Positions 50,277 through 58,366 of a stretch of DNA of 64,000 nucleotides are shown in pieces. The first letter of the stretch is position 1; the number at the start of each line of letters is the position of its first letter. Made by a program: the position numbers and the translations under genes. The notes under the pieces were generated by a model that did no database searches, was not told where the DNA came from, and saw only the letters and a program-made list of their open reading frames with translations. The stretch comes from Hymenobacter lapidiphilus (GTDB taxonomy: Bacteria > Bacteroidota > Bacteroidia > Cytophagales > Hymenobacteraceae): NCBI RefSeq assembly GCF_003417065.2, contig NZ_QVLT01000008.1, positions 1 through 64,000 on the forward strand, read 5' to 3'.

Positions 50277-50798
50277 GTGCCTAAGTTTCTGATTCTAACC
50301 ATCCTTCTGACTTTTTCCACGCTCGTGTCAACCGAAGCCAACCCCTACGCCCTGCCCAAGCTCCGCCAGCAGTATCAGCAGGCGGCCGCCAGCAAAGAAG
50401 CCGGCGAAAAGTTTCATAAACTGATGAGCGCCTATACCCGGCAGGATGCCGTGGTGCTGGCTTATAAGGCGGCGGCCGAGGCCATCCGTGCCCGCGACGC
50501 CTCCATGCTCAGCAAACTTACTTATGTCCAGCAGGCCAGCAAGCAGTTCGAGCAGGCCGTGCAGCTCGATTCGGCCAACCCCGAAGTGCGGTTTCTGCGC
50601 CTGAGCGTGGAAAGCAACCTGCCTTCTTTTCTGGGCCTGAGCCAGCACGTAGACGAAGACCGGCAGTTTTTGCTCAAGACGCTGCTCAACCACCCAAACT
50701 CGGGCCTCGATGCCGAATCGTTCGGGCTGGTGCGCGATTTTCTGGTAGAACGGGGCCATGTTTCGGACGCCGACGCCCAGAAGCTGGCCCGGTTATAG
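50277..50798 (+). CDS. Hypothetical secreted protein after crtB
   Basis: About 173 aa from a GTG start. The N-terminus FLILTILLTFSTLVSTEANP is a signal peptide, the rest is helical and Ala/Gln/Leu-rich (LRQQYQQAAASKEAGEKFHK, AYKAAAEAIRARDASML, VQQASKQFEQAVQLDSANPE). The helix pairs resemble TPR-like repeats, but no family is recognised. It is 117 nt after crtB on the same strand and 126 nt before the next envelope gene. A periplasmic, protein-binding role is possible from the repeats only. Confidence 0.75.
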   Translation: MPKFLILTILLTFSTLVSTEANPYALPKLRQQYQQAAASKEAGEKFHKLMSAYTRQDAVVLAYKAAAEAIRARDASMLSKLTYVQQASKQFEQAVQLDSANPEVRFLRLSVESNLPSFLGLSQHVDEDRQFLLKTLLNHPNSGLDAESFGLVRDFLVERGHVSDADAQKLARL

Positions 50799-50923
50799 AA
50801 CCACCTATACACTATGACGCCCTCGGGTAGCGGATTGGTTTTCGGCTCCACAGGGCCTCCCGGCCTGTGCGCGGCCCATTGCATGGCATCCGCCTTTTGG
50901 GTTCTTCCCTTCTTACTTTGCCT

Positions 50924-52132
50924 ATGAAATCTTCGCTATTGCTCCTGCTGGTTTTTCTGCTCGGTGGTAGCCTTGCCCAGGCACAGGCAATTCTGCTGAA
51001 AGGCCGCGTGCTTGATGAGAAGAACCAACCCGTACCGTACGCCGGGGTAGGGGTAGTAGGGGCCGAAGTGGGTACGGCTACCAACGAAGCCGGCGAGTTT
51101 CTGCTGCGGGTTCCGCGGCTGCCCCAGCAGCTTACGGTAAACAGTCTGGGCTTCGAGCCTGCCATACTCAACGTCAACGCTGCAACGGCGGCTTCGCCGC
51201 TCGAAGTCCGTCTCAAAAATAGCTTAGTGGCCCTGCCCGAAGTGCGGGTTCGCAACCCCGGGCAGGTGGCGGCCGAGTTGGTGCAGCGCGCCAGCGCCAA
51301 ACTGGCCCGGCACCAGCGCGATGCCATGTACGGGCAGGCCTTCTACCGCCAGAAGCAGCGCCACAACGGCCGCTATACCGAGTTCATGGATGCCTTCTAC
51401 GACGTGCGCTTCACGGCGGAAGGCGTTAGCGGCTGGCAGCTGACGCAGGCCCGCTACGGACAGGTGAGCGAAGAAACCGGCGTGGATATGATGAATTTTT
51501 CGGCCGCCATGCGCCTGATTCCGGTGTACGACCCCAAGCCCAGCCCCCGCAAGGTGGCCGTGCCGCTGGGGCCGCGCGCTACCGAGCAGTTCGTATTTCA
51601 GCTGCGCGAAGTATTGCGCGATGAGTCGGGCGAAGTAGCCGTTATCGACTTCCGGCCCCGGCCCGAGCTGGGCCAGTCGGCCCTGACTGGCACGCTTTAC
51701 CTCGACATGGAAACGGCTACCCTGCGCCGCATGGAAAGCCGGGTGCCTATTGCCGACCTCATGTCGCTGCAGTTCGGCGAAGGCACCAGCCTCGACTCGC
51801 AGAATATGCACCTGACCGCCGATTTTGTGTCTTATCAGGACTCGCTCAGCCAGCTACGGGCTGTGCGGGCCGAGCAGCGCATTGTGCTGCGCTATAACGG
51901 CCGCCCCGATACTACTACGCTCAGCGGCAATCTGTTCTTCTATCGCTACGCCAAGGGCGCCAACACTAAAGGCTATAAAAGCACCGGTGTTAATTACAAC
52001 GACCTGCGGCAGGCCCGAAAAGGCCCCTACGAACCCGAGTTCTGGCGCAACCGCGAAGTGCTACGCGCCTCGCCGGCTGAGGAGCGCGTTATCCGCGACA
52101 TGGAGCAGCAGCAGGCTTTCGGTACGTTTTAG
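50924..52132 (+). CDS. Secreted CarboxypepD_reg-like domain protein
   Basis: 402 aa. MKSSLLLLLVFLLGGSLAQA is a signal peptide. The beta-sandwich carboxypeptidase regulatory-like domain is at about residues 22-105: LLKGRVLDEKNQPVPYAGVG, TATNEAGEFLLRVPR and LTVNSLGFEPAILNV. The rest is a beta-rich region of the kind found in Bacteroidetes outer-membrane-associated proteins with this N-terminal domain (FRPRPELGQSALTGTLYLDM, ATLRRMESRVPIADLMSLQF). No TonB plug is present. Function is unknown; a cell-surface or periplasmic protein. Confidence 0.85.
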   Translation: MKSSLLLLLVFLLGGSLAQAQAILLKGRVLDEKNQPVPYAGVGVVGAEVGTATNEAGEFLLRVPRLPQQLTVNSLGFEPAILNVNAATAASPLEVRLKNSLVALPEVRVRNPGQVAAELVQRASAKLARHQRDAMYGQAFYRQKQRHNGRYTEFMDAFYDVRFTAEGVSGWQLTQARYGQVSEETGVDMMNFSAAMRLIPVYDPKPSPRKVAVPLGPRATEQFVFQLREVLRDESGEVAVIDFRPRPELGQSALTGTLYLDMETATLRRMESRVPIADLMSLQFGEGTSLDSQNMHLTADFVSYQDSLSQLRAVRAEQRIVLRYNGRPDTTTLSGNLFFYRYAKGANTKGYKSTGVNYNDLRQARKGPYEPEFWRNREVLRASPAEERVIRDMEQQQAFGTF

Positions 52133-52230
52133 CCGAACGGCCCGCACTGGCGGGGGCGGGCTTTTGCGAAATCCGGCTTATCTTCCGCTAGCCGTAACCT
52201 TCCGGGCTGCTTCCAGGTTACTGTTTCGCT

Positions 52231-53079
52231 ATGCCGCACCACCTAAGCGTTCGAATCGACCCCAACTCCGGCTTCTGCTTTGGCGTTATCTATGCCATTC
52301 AGATGGCCGAAGACCTACTCGATGAGCAGGGCTACCTTTATTGCCTGGGCGATATTGTGCATAACGACGAGGAAGTGGAACGTCTCGAACGCCGGGGCCT
52401 GCGCATCATCGACTACGAGCAGTTGGCCGGCCTGCGCCGTGAGGCTGTGCTCATCCGGGCCCACGGCGAGCCGCCCAGCACTTATCAGATGGCCATGGAA
52501 AACGAGCTTACGCTCGTTGACGCCTCGTGTCCGGTGGTACTTAAGCTGCAAAACCGAATTAAAACCAGCTACGACAAGCAGGACCGGATCTTCATCTATG
52601 GCAAGCATGGCCACGCCGAAGTGCGCGGCCTGCTGGGCCAGACCAGCGGAAATGCCGTGGTGTTTGAGAGCCTGGAGGAGTTGCTGGGCCACGAGTTGCC
52701 GTCCCGCCTCACGCTCTACAGCCAGACCACCAAGAGCACCGACTCGTTCTACCGCATTAAAAACGAGCTGACAGAGCGCGGCTACGAGGTAAATGCCAAC
52801 GACACCATCTGCCGGCAAGTAAGCAACCGCGACAAGGACCTGCGCCGCTTCGCCGCCCAGTACGACCAAGTGGTGTTCGTGTCGGGTACCAAAAGCTCCA
52901 ACGGCAAGGTGCTCTACCAAGTCTGCAAGGATACCAACCCAGCTACCCACTTCATCTCCAAACTCGACGACCTTGACCAGGCTTGGTTTGAGCCGGGCCA
53001 GAGTGTGGGCATCTGCGGAGCCACCAGCACCCCCATGTGGCAGATGGAGCAGATCCGCGACGCGCTACTGGCGCTGTAA
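52231..53079 (+). CDS. ispH: 4-hydroxy-3-methylbut-2-enyl diphosphate reductase
   Basis: 282-aa Fe-S enzyme, last step of the MEP pathway, making IPP and DMAPP. The three cluster cysteines are visible: SGFCFGVIYAIQMAEDLLDE (Cys16), VDASCPVVLKLQNRI, and DTICRQVSNRD. VLIRAHGEPPSTY carries the catalytic loop and GICGATSTPMWQM the C-terminal signature. It supplies isoprenoid units needed by crtB and by menA in this window. It lies between a surface protein gene and crtW, so it probably belongs to the carotenoid transcription unit. Start ATG at 52231. Confidence 0.95.
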   Translation: MPHHLSVRIDPNSGFCFGVIYAIQMAEDLLDEQGYLYCLGDIVHNDEEVERLERRGLRIIDYEQLAGLRREAVLIRAHGEPPSTYQMAMENELTLVDASCPVVLKLQNRIKTSYDKQDRIFIYGKHGHAEVRGLLGQTSGNAVVFESLEELLGHELPSRLTLYSQTTKSTDSFYRIKNELTERGYEVNANDTICRQVSNRDKDLRRFAAQYDQVVFVSGTKSSNGKVLYQVCKDTNPATHFISKLDDLDQAWFEPGQSVGICGATSTPMWQMEQIRDALLAL

Positions 53080-53103
53080 AGCGCTGAAAGAGTAAGCAAG
53101 CCA

Positions 53104-53868
53104 ATGAGTGAACTGACGTATTCTGTTGCTGAAACTGCTGCCGCCGGCCTGCGCACTGCCCGGCCGGGACGGGTGCGGCCGGCACCATTAGAAGGGCGAG
53201 GCGTATTGGCAGCGGGGCTGGTTCTGGTCTGCTGGGCCGGGCTGCTTTCGTTTTTGCTGGCTTTTTACCAGCCCGATTGGCGGACGCCCTGGCCCTACCT
53301 GCTGGCCTTGCTGCAAACTCACCTCTACACTGGCCTCTTTATTACCGCCCACGATGCCATGCATGGCGTGGTGAGCACCAACAAACGCCTGAATAATGCC
53401 ATTGGTACACTGGCGGCGGGGCTTTTCGCTTTCAACTGGTTTCCGGGCATGCTGGCCAAGCACCACGCCCACCACCGCCACGTAGCCACCGAGCACGACC
53501 CCGACTTTCACAACGGCCGCCACCCAGGCTTTCTGCCCTGGTTTGTGCGCTTCGCTTGGAACTATGTAACGGTGTGGCAGGTGCTGCTGATGGCTGCCGC
53601 CTACAATGTGCTTAAGCTGTTTTTCCCGCAGGCCAACGTTATTGCCTTCTGGATGCTGCCGGCCGTGCTGGGCACCTTTCAGCTGTTTTATTTCGGTACC
53701 TACCTGCCACACCGGGGCGAGCATCAGGCTGATAATGCGCACAAATCGCGCAGCCAGTTCCGCCACCACGCCTGGGCCTTTGTTAGCTGCTACTTTTTCG
53801 GCTACCACTACGAGCACCACGACCAGCCCTACCTTCCTTGGTGGCGGTTGTGGAGAGCGAAAGGTTAA
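53104..53868 (+). CDS. crtW: Beta-carotene ketolase
   Basis: 254-aa integral-membrane di-iron enzyme of the fatty-acid-desaturase fold. The His boxes are HDAMHGVVSTNKRLNNAIG, KHHAHHRHVATEHDPDFH and CYFFGYHYEHHDQPYLPWW, and FGTYLPHRGEHQADN is the CrtW-specific motif. It makes 4-keto-beta-ionone rings, giving canthaxanthin, and with CrtZ astaxanthin. It begins 24 nt after ispH. Its stop codon overlaps, by 4 nt, the stop of the response regulator on the other strand. No lycopene cyclase (crtY) lies in this window. Confidence 0.9.
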   Translation: MSELTYSVAETAAAGLRTARPGRVRPAPLEGRGVLAAGLVLVCWAGLLSFLLAFYQPDWRTPWPYLLALLQTHLYTGLFITAHDAMHGVVSTNKRLNNAIGTLAAGLFAFNWFPGMLAKHHAHHRHVATEHDPDFHNGRHPGFLPWFVRFAWNYVTVWQVLLMAAAYNVLKLFFPQANVIAFWMLPAVLGTFQLFYFGTYLPHRGEHQADNAHKSRSQFRHHAWAFVSCYFFGYHYEHHDQPYLPWWRLWRAKG

Positions 53869-54599
53869 GTACGCTTTATGAGCGTGGTGTTCACAATCTG
53901 CTCGGTTACCCGCTCGCGGTAGGTCTGGCCCAGCGGCAGAGCGTGGCCGGCCACTCTCACTTCCAGCGAGTTCATCGAATCGATGCGGGCAGCGTTGACG
54001 AGGTAGGAGCGGTGGGTGCGCACGAACAGGCCGGCCGGCAGCTGGTGCTCCAGGTTTTTGAGGTTTACCAGCGTTAAGTGCGAGCGGCCGTCGGCGGTGT
54101 TTATTTTGGTGAAATCCTTTAGCGCTTCAATGAAGAGCACCTCACGGTAGTGCAGGCGCACAAACTGAGCATCGGTGCGGATAAAGAACGAGCCCCAGCC
54201 CGGAGCCGCATCGGGCTGGGGCTCTGCCGGGTTGGTTTGCACCCGTAGCAGGCTCGCTACTTTGTTTACGGCCTTCAGAAACCGTTCGAGCGAAATAGGC
54301 TTGAGCAGAAAGTCGATGACATCCAGATTGAAGCCCTCCATCGCGTACTGCGGATGCGCCGTCATGAGCACGACCAACGGCGGATGGTGCAACGACTTTA
54401 CCAGGTCGATGCCGCTGAGGTGGGGCATGGTAACGTCGGAGAACAGCACCTGCACCGGATTCTCCAGCAGGTAGCGGTGGGCTTCGAGTGGGTCGGTGAA
54501 GGCGGCCTTTACCTCCAGCACGTTGGTCATGGCTGCGTAGGCCTGAAGCAGTTCCAGCACCAGCAGGTCATCGTCGAGGAGCAGGCAGGATATCTTCAT
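53865..54599 (-). CDS. LytTR family response regulator
   Basis: 244 aa. A receiver domain with Asp55 in VLFSDVTMPH, acidic pair at ISCLLLDDDLLVLELL, and KPISLERFLKAV with the conserved Lys. A linker of about 25 residues rich in Pro follows, then the LytTR DNA-binding domain (FIRTDAQFVRLHYREVLFIE through LFVRTHRSYLVNAARIDSM). No histidine kinase neighbours it; LytS-type kinases with 7TM or His_kinase domains often pair with such regulators. The ATG at 54599 (MKISCLLLD) is taken over an ATG 6 nt upstream. Confidence 0.9.
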   Translation of the reverse strand: MKISCLLLDDDLLVLELLQAYAAMTNVLEVKAAFTDPLEAHRYLLENPVQVLFSDVTMPHLSGIDLVKSLHHPPLVVLMTAHPQYAMEGFNLDVIDFLLKPISLERFLKAVNKVASLLRVQTNPAEPQPDAAPGWGSFFIRTDAQFVRLHYREVLFIEALKDFTKINTADGRSHLTLVNLKNLEHQLPAGLFVRTHRSYLVNAARIDSMNSLEVRVAGHALPLGQTYRERVTEQIVNTTLIKRT

Positions 54600-54945
54600 A
54601 AACAATAAGCAGGAAAGCAGTTTGGGTACCGATGCAAGCCGCCCTATATGCGGAGTAGTAGTCGGTAATATAGGTGGATTAAATCAGACTATTTTTATAA
54701 ATGTGTTGAAATTTATCTGTTCGTCGGACATATAGACCCGTTGGCATACTATTTAATCTGGTTGCTATACTATTCCAAACACAGACACATAAGCCATTAC
54801 GCTTATGCAAGAGGGCCGGCGGTAAGCAGCAACCCAGTTTGGGTATACCACTTACCGCCGGCCCTCCGGTAGTATTAGCCATGAGCAACAAGTTGCCACA
54901 TAGCGGCGATACTCAGCCAGCTACCAGCTGGCTGAGTATCGCTAA
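54600..54945. other. AT-richer intergenic region with two perfect hairpins
   Basis: No gene is called. The region has an unusually low GC content, and near its 3' part two perfect stems: GAGGGCCGGCGGTAAG at 54811-54826 with its complement at 54851-54866, and GCGATACTCAGCCAGCT at 54906-54922 with 54926-54942. The second lies 4 nt from the stop of the minus-strand HMA gene and suits its terminator. A 70-aa minus-strand ORF (54679-54891) crosses the first hairpin and is not trusted. Confidence 0.6.
54906..54942 (-). terminator. Hairpin after the HMA protein gene
   Basis: Perfect 17-nt arms with a 3-nt loop, directly after the stop codon at 54946. There is no strong T-run. Confidence 0.6.
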
Positions 54946-55314
54946 TTAATGAACATCGTTGGTCTTCTTGCAGCACTCCGGCAGCCGCTCATATGCTTTG
55001 TCGTCGGCCTGCTGGTCGTTGGCATCATAGCCGGTTTTCTGCACGGCCGAGGTAAGCGCGGCGGCGTTGGTTTTATCAGGACGGAAAGTGACGGTCAGCA
55101 TCTGGCTGGGCACGTCGAGCGTGGCCTGCTGGACGCCTTTTTCGTAGGCCATGGCCTTTTCAAGGCGGGCTTTGCACATGTCGCACACGGCCGAAGTTTT
55201 GAGCTGCAGTGTTGCGGTGGCCGGACCTTTGGCCTTGCTCTTGGTGGTTTGGGCAAAAGCGCCGCTCGAAATCAAGAGCAGGCACGACAGCAGGAAGGAG
55301 GGGAAGAATTTCAT
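54946..55314 (-). CDS. Periplasmic heavy-metal-associated (HMA) domain protein
   Basis: 122 aa. MKFFPSFLLSCLLLISSGAF is a signal peptide, followed by a ferredoxin-like HMA domain. CDMCK (Cys44, Cys47) replaces the usual GMTCxxC loop and binds Cu(I) or another soft metal. VTFRPDKTNAAALTSAVQKT is the second half of the fold. A further Cys pair (PECCKK) sits near the C-terminus. It follows the TonB receptor gene on the same strand after 70 nt, so the pair, with the HYC_CC_PP gene, may handle copper in the periplasm. Metal identity is inferred from the motif and family context. Confidence 0.88.
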   Translation of the reverse strand: MKFFPSFLLSCLLLISSGAFAQTTKSKAKGPATATLQLKTSAVCDMCKARLEKAMAYEKGVQQATLDVPSQMLTVTFRPDKTNAAALTSAVQKTGYDANDQQADDKAYERLPECCKKTNDVH

Positions 55315-55384
55315 AGTAGCAAAACAGTTTTACAAGTGAGAAAGGTGCGTTTTCAGATTAAAAAAGGCTGCCAGCCTAGAGCAG

Positions 55385-57637
55385 CTAGGGTAGCGTGAAG
55401 CGCATGCCCAGATAGCTCATGCGCCCGTATACCGGGCCCCATACCATGGCCGCATCGAAAGTCGGGCCAAAAGGCGCGGCGGCTCCCTGAATGGGGTTGC
55501 GCTGGCGGTAATTGGTCAGGTTCTCGACGCCGGCATACACTTCCCAGCGCTTGAAAGCGCGCGTAATTTGCGTGTTGAGCAGGGCGTAGCGGGGGCTGAA
55601 AACCGGGCCCTCCGGCTCGGCGGTACCGGGCTCGGGAGCCAGCGGGCGTTGGCCGTAACCCTGCACCGTCAGGTCGGCACGCCACTTGTCGAAGGCCGTG
55701 GCGTAGGCCAGGTTGAGGAACAGGCGGTGGCGGGGTACCAGCACCCGCGGCAGCAGCTGGCCATTGTAATCGGTCTGCACATCGAGGTACTTATAGGCCG
55801 CTTTGGCCTCCAAGCCCTTCACGGGTTCCACCTGCACTTCGGCCAAAAAGCTGCGCGAGTAGCTGCGCCCGCCCGGTGCCAGGTTGCCAATCAGCAGCCG
55901 GTCGGGGGCAGTGTAGGAGTCAACCACCACCTGGTTCTGAAACTCGGTGTGGTAGTAATCGGCCACCAGCGTGCCCTGCCGGCCGAAGGCATTGAAGTAC
56001 TGAGTGGCCGAGCCGCCCACGCTCCAGGCCTTTTCGGGCTGCAGACCGGGGCTGATAACGAACTCGCGGGAGCTAACGAACATGCCCGAATTCTCGGCCA
56101 GTGGGTTGGCCACCCGCAGGCCCTTGCCGGCCGCAAAGCGGAGCACCGTATTCTTGGCCGGGTCGTACTTCACGTTCAGGCGGGGCGTAAGCAGCCAGCC
56201 GTACAGGTTGTGCCGGTCGAGGCGCAGGCCCCCGACCACCGTCAGGTTGCTGGCATTCTGGTAGGTGTACTCGCCAAACGCGCCCGGCACCTGCTCGCGG
56301 CGGTTGCGCGCCAGCAGTGCCGTGCTGGTTGTGCTCGGGTTGTAGGTTTCGCGGTAGTCATCGTACTGGAAGCTCAGGCCGGTGCGGTAGGTGTGGGCCG
56401 TGGTACCGATGATGCTCTGAAACAGTAGCGTAGCCAGGCCCGTGCGCTGGTTGCCGTCGTAGTCGCGGCGGCCGTAGCGGGAGGTGAAATCGTGGTCGGT
56501 GCCGCTCAGCAGCAGCCCCAGGCTCTGGTAGGGGCGGCCGGCCCAGGCGTAGCTGGCTTTGGCGTAGCCGGTGTAGCGGTTGGTTTCCTGCGTGATGCCG
56601 TAGTAGGAGCCGGGCGTGTTTTCGCGGAAGTCCAGCTGCCCGCCCTGGCGGGTTTCGCGAAGCGCCCCCAGACCGGCCTCAAGCACCACGCCGTCGCCCG
56701 AGTTGTACTTCCACTTATTGAACGCGTTGAACTGGGTGGCCCGGGGCAAATCCAAAAAGCCGTCGTCGTTGCGGTCGATGCGGCCGCCCATATGGTCGGT
56801 GTGCAGCAGCAGGGCCGTACTAAGCTTGGGCGTGAGCCGGGTGGCCAGGTTCAGGTTCAGGTCGAATTTGCCCATGTCGTTGACGTAGGCGTTGAAGTGC
56901 AGGCGGTCGGTTTTAGCGGGGTCCTTGAGGTGAATGTTCACCTGGCCGGCAATGCTTTCGTAGCCGTTTACCACCGAGCCCATGCCCTTAATAATGTCGA
57001 TGCTTTCAATCCAGGGGCCGGCGAGGTAGCCCAGGCGGTATGGCGTGGCCAGCCCGCGTAGGGCCGGCAGGTTTTCCAGCGTCAGCAGCGTGTAGGCTCC
57101 ATCGAGGCCCAACAGCTGAATCTGCTTGGCGCCCGAGGTCGCGTCGGTGGTCGATACTTCGACCGAGGCATTGGTTTCGAAGCTCTCGGCCAAGTTGCAG
57201 CAGGCCGATTTGGTGAGGTCGCGACTGGTGATGACCTGGGTGTTGGTAGGCGTGAGGCCCGAGTAAGCGAGGGCGCGGGCTTCTACCTTCACCTCGCCTA
57301 GCTCGGCAGAGCGGCGCAGCGGCACGCGCAGGTAGCGTGTGCCCTCGGCCCGCACGGTATCGGCCAGGTAACCCAGAAAGTTGATGATGAGCCGGTTGTC
57401 GGTGCCAGCGGGGCGCACCAGCGAGAAGGCGCCCTGGGCGTCGGTGGTGGCGGCCCCGGCGGGGTTGCTCAGCCAGCGGACGACTGCGCCGGGCACGGGC
57501 GAGTTGTTGGTGGCGTCGAGCACCTGCCCACGTACTGGGGCCACAGAAGGGTCGGGCGTTTGGGCCTGCGCGGCAGTGGCGGCCAGCACGAGGCCGGCTA
57601 CCGCCAGCGCCCGGCTGTACCGGATAGAGGAATGCAT
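55385..57637 (-). CDS. TonB-dependent receptor (probably copper-linked)
   Basis: 750-aa outer-membrane receptor. Signal MHSSIRYSRALAVAGLVLAA, then a CarboxypepD_reg-like domain (residues about 30-115), a plug with SLTKSACCNLAES-type sequence (TKSACCNLAESFETNASVEV) and the GLDGAYTLLTLENLPALRGL stretch, and a 22-strand barrel ending GPVYGRMSYLGMRFTLP with the aromatic last residue. The Cys-Cys before NLAESFE is typical of a Bacteroidetes subgroup next to copper and heavy-metal genes. Its HMA and HYC_CC_PP neighbours fit this. The ATG at 57637 gives the signal; the frame is open further up. Confidence 0.9.
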   Translation of the reverse strand: MHSSIRYSRALAVAGLVLAATAAQAQTPDPSVAPVRGQVLDATNNSPVPGAVVRWLSNPAGAATTDAQGAFSLVRPAGTDNRLIINFLGYLADTVRAEGTRYLRVPLRRSAELGEVKVEARALAYSGLTPTNTQVITSRDLTKSACCNLAESFETNASVEVSTTDATSGAKQIQLLGLDGAYTLLTLENLPALRGLATPYRLGYLAGPWIESIDIIKGMGSVVNGYESIAGQVNIHLKDPAKTDRLHFNAYVNDMGKFDLNLNLATRLTPKLSTALLLHTDHMGGRIDRNDDGFLDLPRATQFNAFNKWKYNSGDGVVLEAGLGALRETRQGGQLDFRENTPGSYYGITQETNRYTGYAKASYAWAGRPYQSLGLLLSGTDHDFTSRYGRRDYDGNQRTGLATLLFQSIIGTTAHTYRTGLSFQYDDYRETYNPSTTSTALLARNRREQVPGAFGEYTYQNASNLTVVGGLRLDRHNLYGWLLTPRLNVKYDPAKNTVLRFAAGKGLRVANPLAENSGMFVSSREFVISPGLQPEKAWSVGGSATQYFNAFGRQGTLVADYYHTEFQNQVVVDSYTAPDRLLIGNLAPGGRSYSRSFLAEVQVEPVKGLEAKAAYKYLDVQTDYNGQLLPRVLVPRHRLFLNLAYATAFDKWRADLTVQGYGQRPLAPEPGTAEPEGPVFSPRYALLNTQITRAFKRWEVYAGVENLTNYRQRNPIQGAAAPFGPTFDAAMVWGPVYGRMSYLGMRFTLP

Positions 57638-57730
57638 AAGAAGCAGATGTTTAGCGTTTTCCGAGGTAAGCACCGGCCCAATCGGGCCTGGCGAAGCGGG
57701 CTGCCCAAACGGCAGCCTCCGGAAAAAACA

Positions 57731-58171
57731 CTAAACGACCAATACGCCCACCCGCGTGAGCAGCGCCCGCCCGCCCAGCGGCGGCGACGAATCGGCCGCG
57801 TACCAGCGCGGGGCCGGCTGATGCAGGCTGGCAGCCTTAAAGGCCGGGAACGGGGCAGCGGGCCAGGCCGGCAGCAAAGCCGGCACCGATACTTTCGCCC
57901 AGTTCAACTGAGCCGAAGCGGCATCGAGCTTGTGAAAATCAGCCCCAAACTCGCAGCACGACTTCAACAGGTGGCCTGCTTCGGCCTCGTGGGGCTCAGC
58001 GGCTACTTGAACTGGCGCACAGCCGTGGCTGGCCGGCTGGAAAATAACGTCGGTGCTGCTTTGGCCGCTTTGCAGGCACAGATGCTGCTGCACCGCCAGG
58101 CCCACCGAGGAGGTGAGCACCAACAGGGCCAGCCAGACACTGAAGAGCCGATGGAGCAGTGGACGTTTCAT
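57731..58171 (-). CDS. HYC_CC_PP family protein
   Basis: 146 aa. MKRPLLHRLFSVWLALLVLT is a signal or anchor. QQHLCLQSG stands for the family's HYC motif (Leu for Tyr), KSCCEFGAD carries the CC and DSSPPLGGRALL the PP. The motif order matches this Bacteroidetes family, which is often found with copper-related TonB receptors. The function is unknown. It is first in the minus-strand set (HYC_CC_PP, TonB receptor, HMA protein), 93 nt before the receptor. The ATG at 58171 is chosen because the signal starts there. Confidence 0.8.
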   Translation of the reverse strand: MKRPLLHRLFSVWLALLVLTSSVGLAVQQHLCLQSGQSSTDVIFQPASHGCAPVQVAAEPHEAEAGHLLKSCCEFGADFHKLDAASAQLNWAKVSVPALLPAWPAAPFPAFKAASLHQPAPRWYAADSSPPLGGRALLTRVGVLVV

Positions 58172-58297
58172 AAGCAGCAGCCACAAAGATACGGAATACC
58201 ACGCGGGGGCTGCGTGCGGAATTGCGAGGGGCGTGTTCAGTATTAGGGGTTTTAGAAAGCTGTGCCCCAAGAAAAACCGGTTTGCAGCCCTGGGCCG

Positions 58298-58327
58298 TTG
58301 GCGTTGCCCTTTGGATGCGTACTTTTG
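58298..58327 (+). promoter_or_regulatory. Bacteroidetes-type promoter of the dcw cluster
   Basis: TTG (58298-58300), 19 nt spacing, then TACTTTTG (58320-58327), which fits the TTTG-N19-21-TAnnTTTG consensus at both elements. The start codon of rsmH follows 39 nt downstream. Confidence 0.65.
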
Positions 58328-58366
58328 ATTTTCGCCGATTTCAACGCGGAACCCGAATTACCTGCC

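Noticed and set aside
54679..54891. 70-aa minus-strand ORF before the HMA gene
   Set aside because: It runs through a perfect 16-nt hairpin and has no recognisable feature apart from scattered cysteines.
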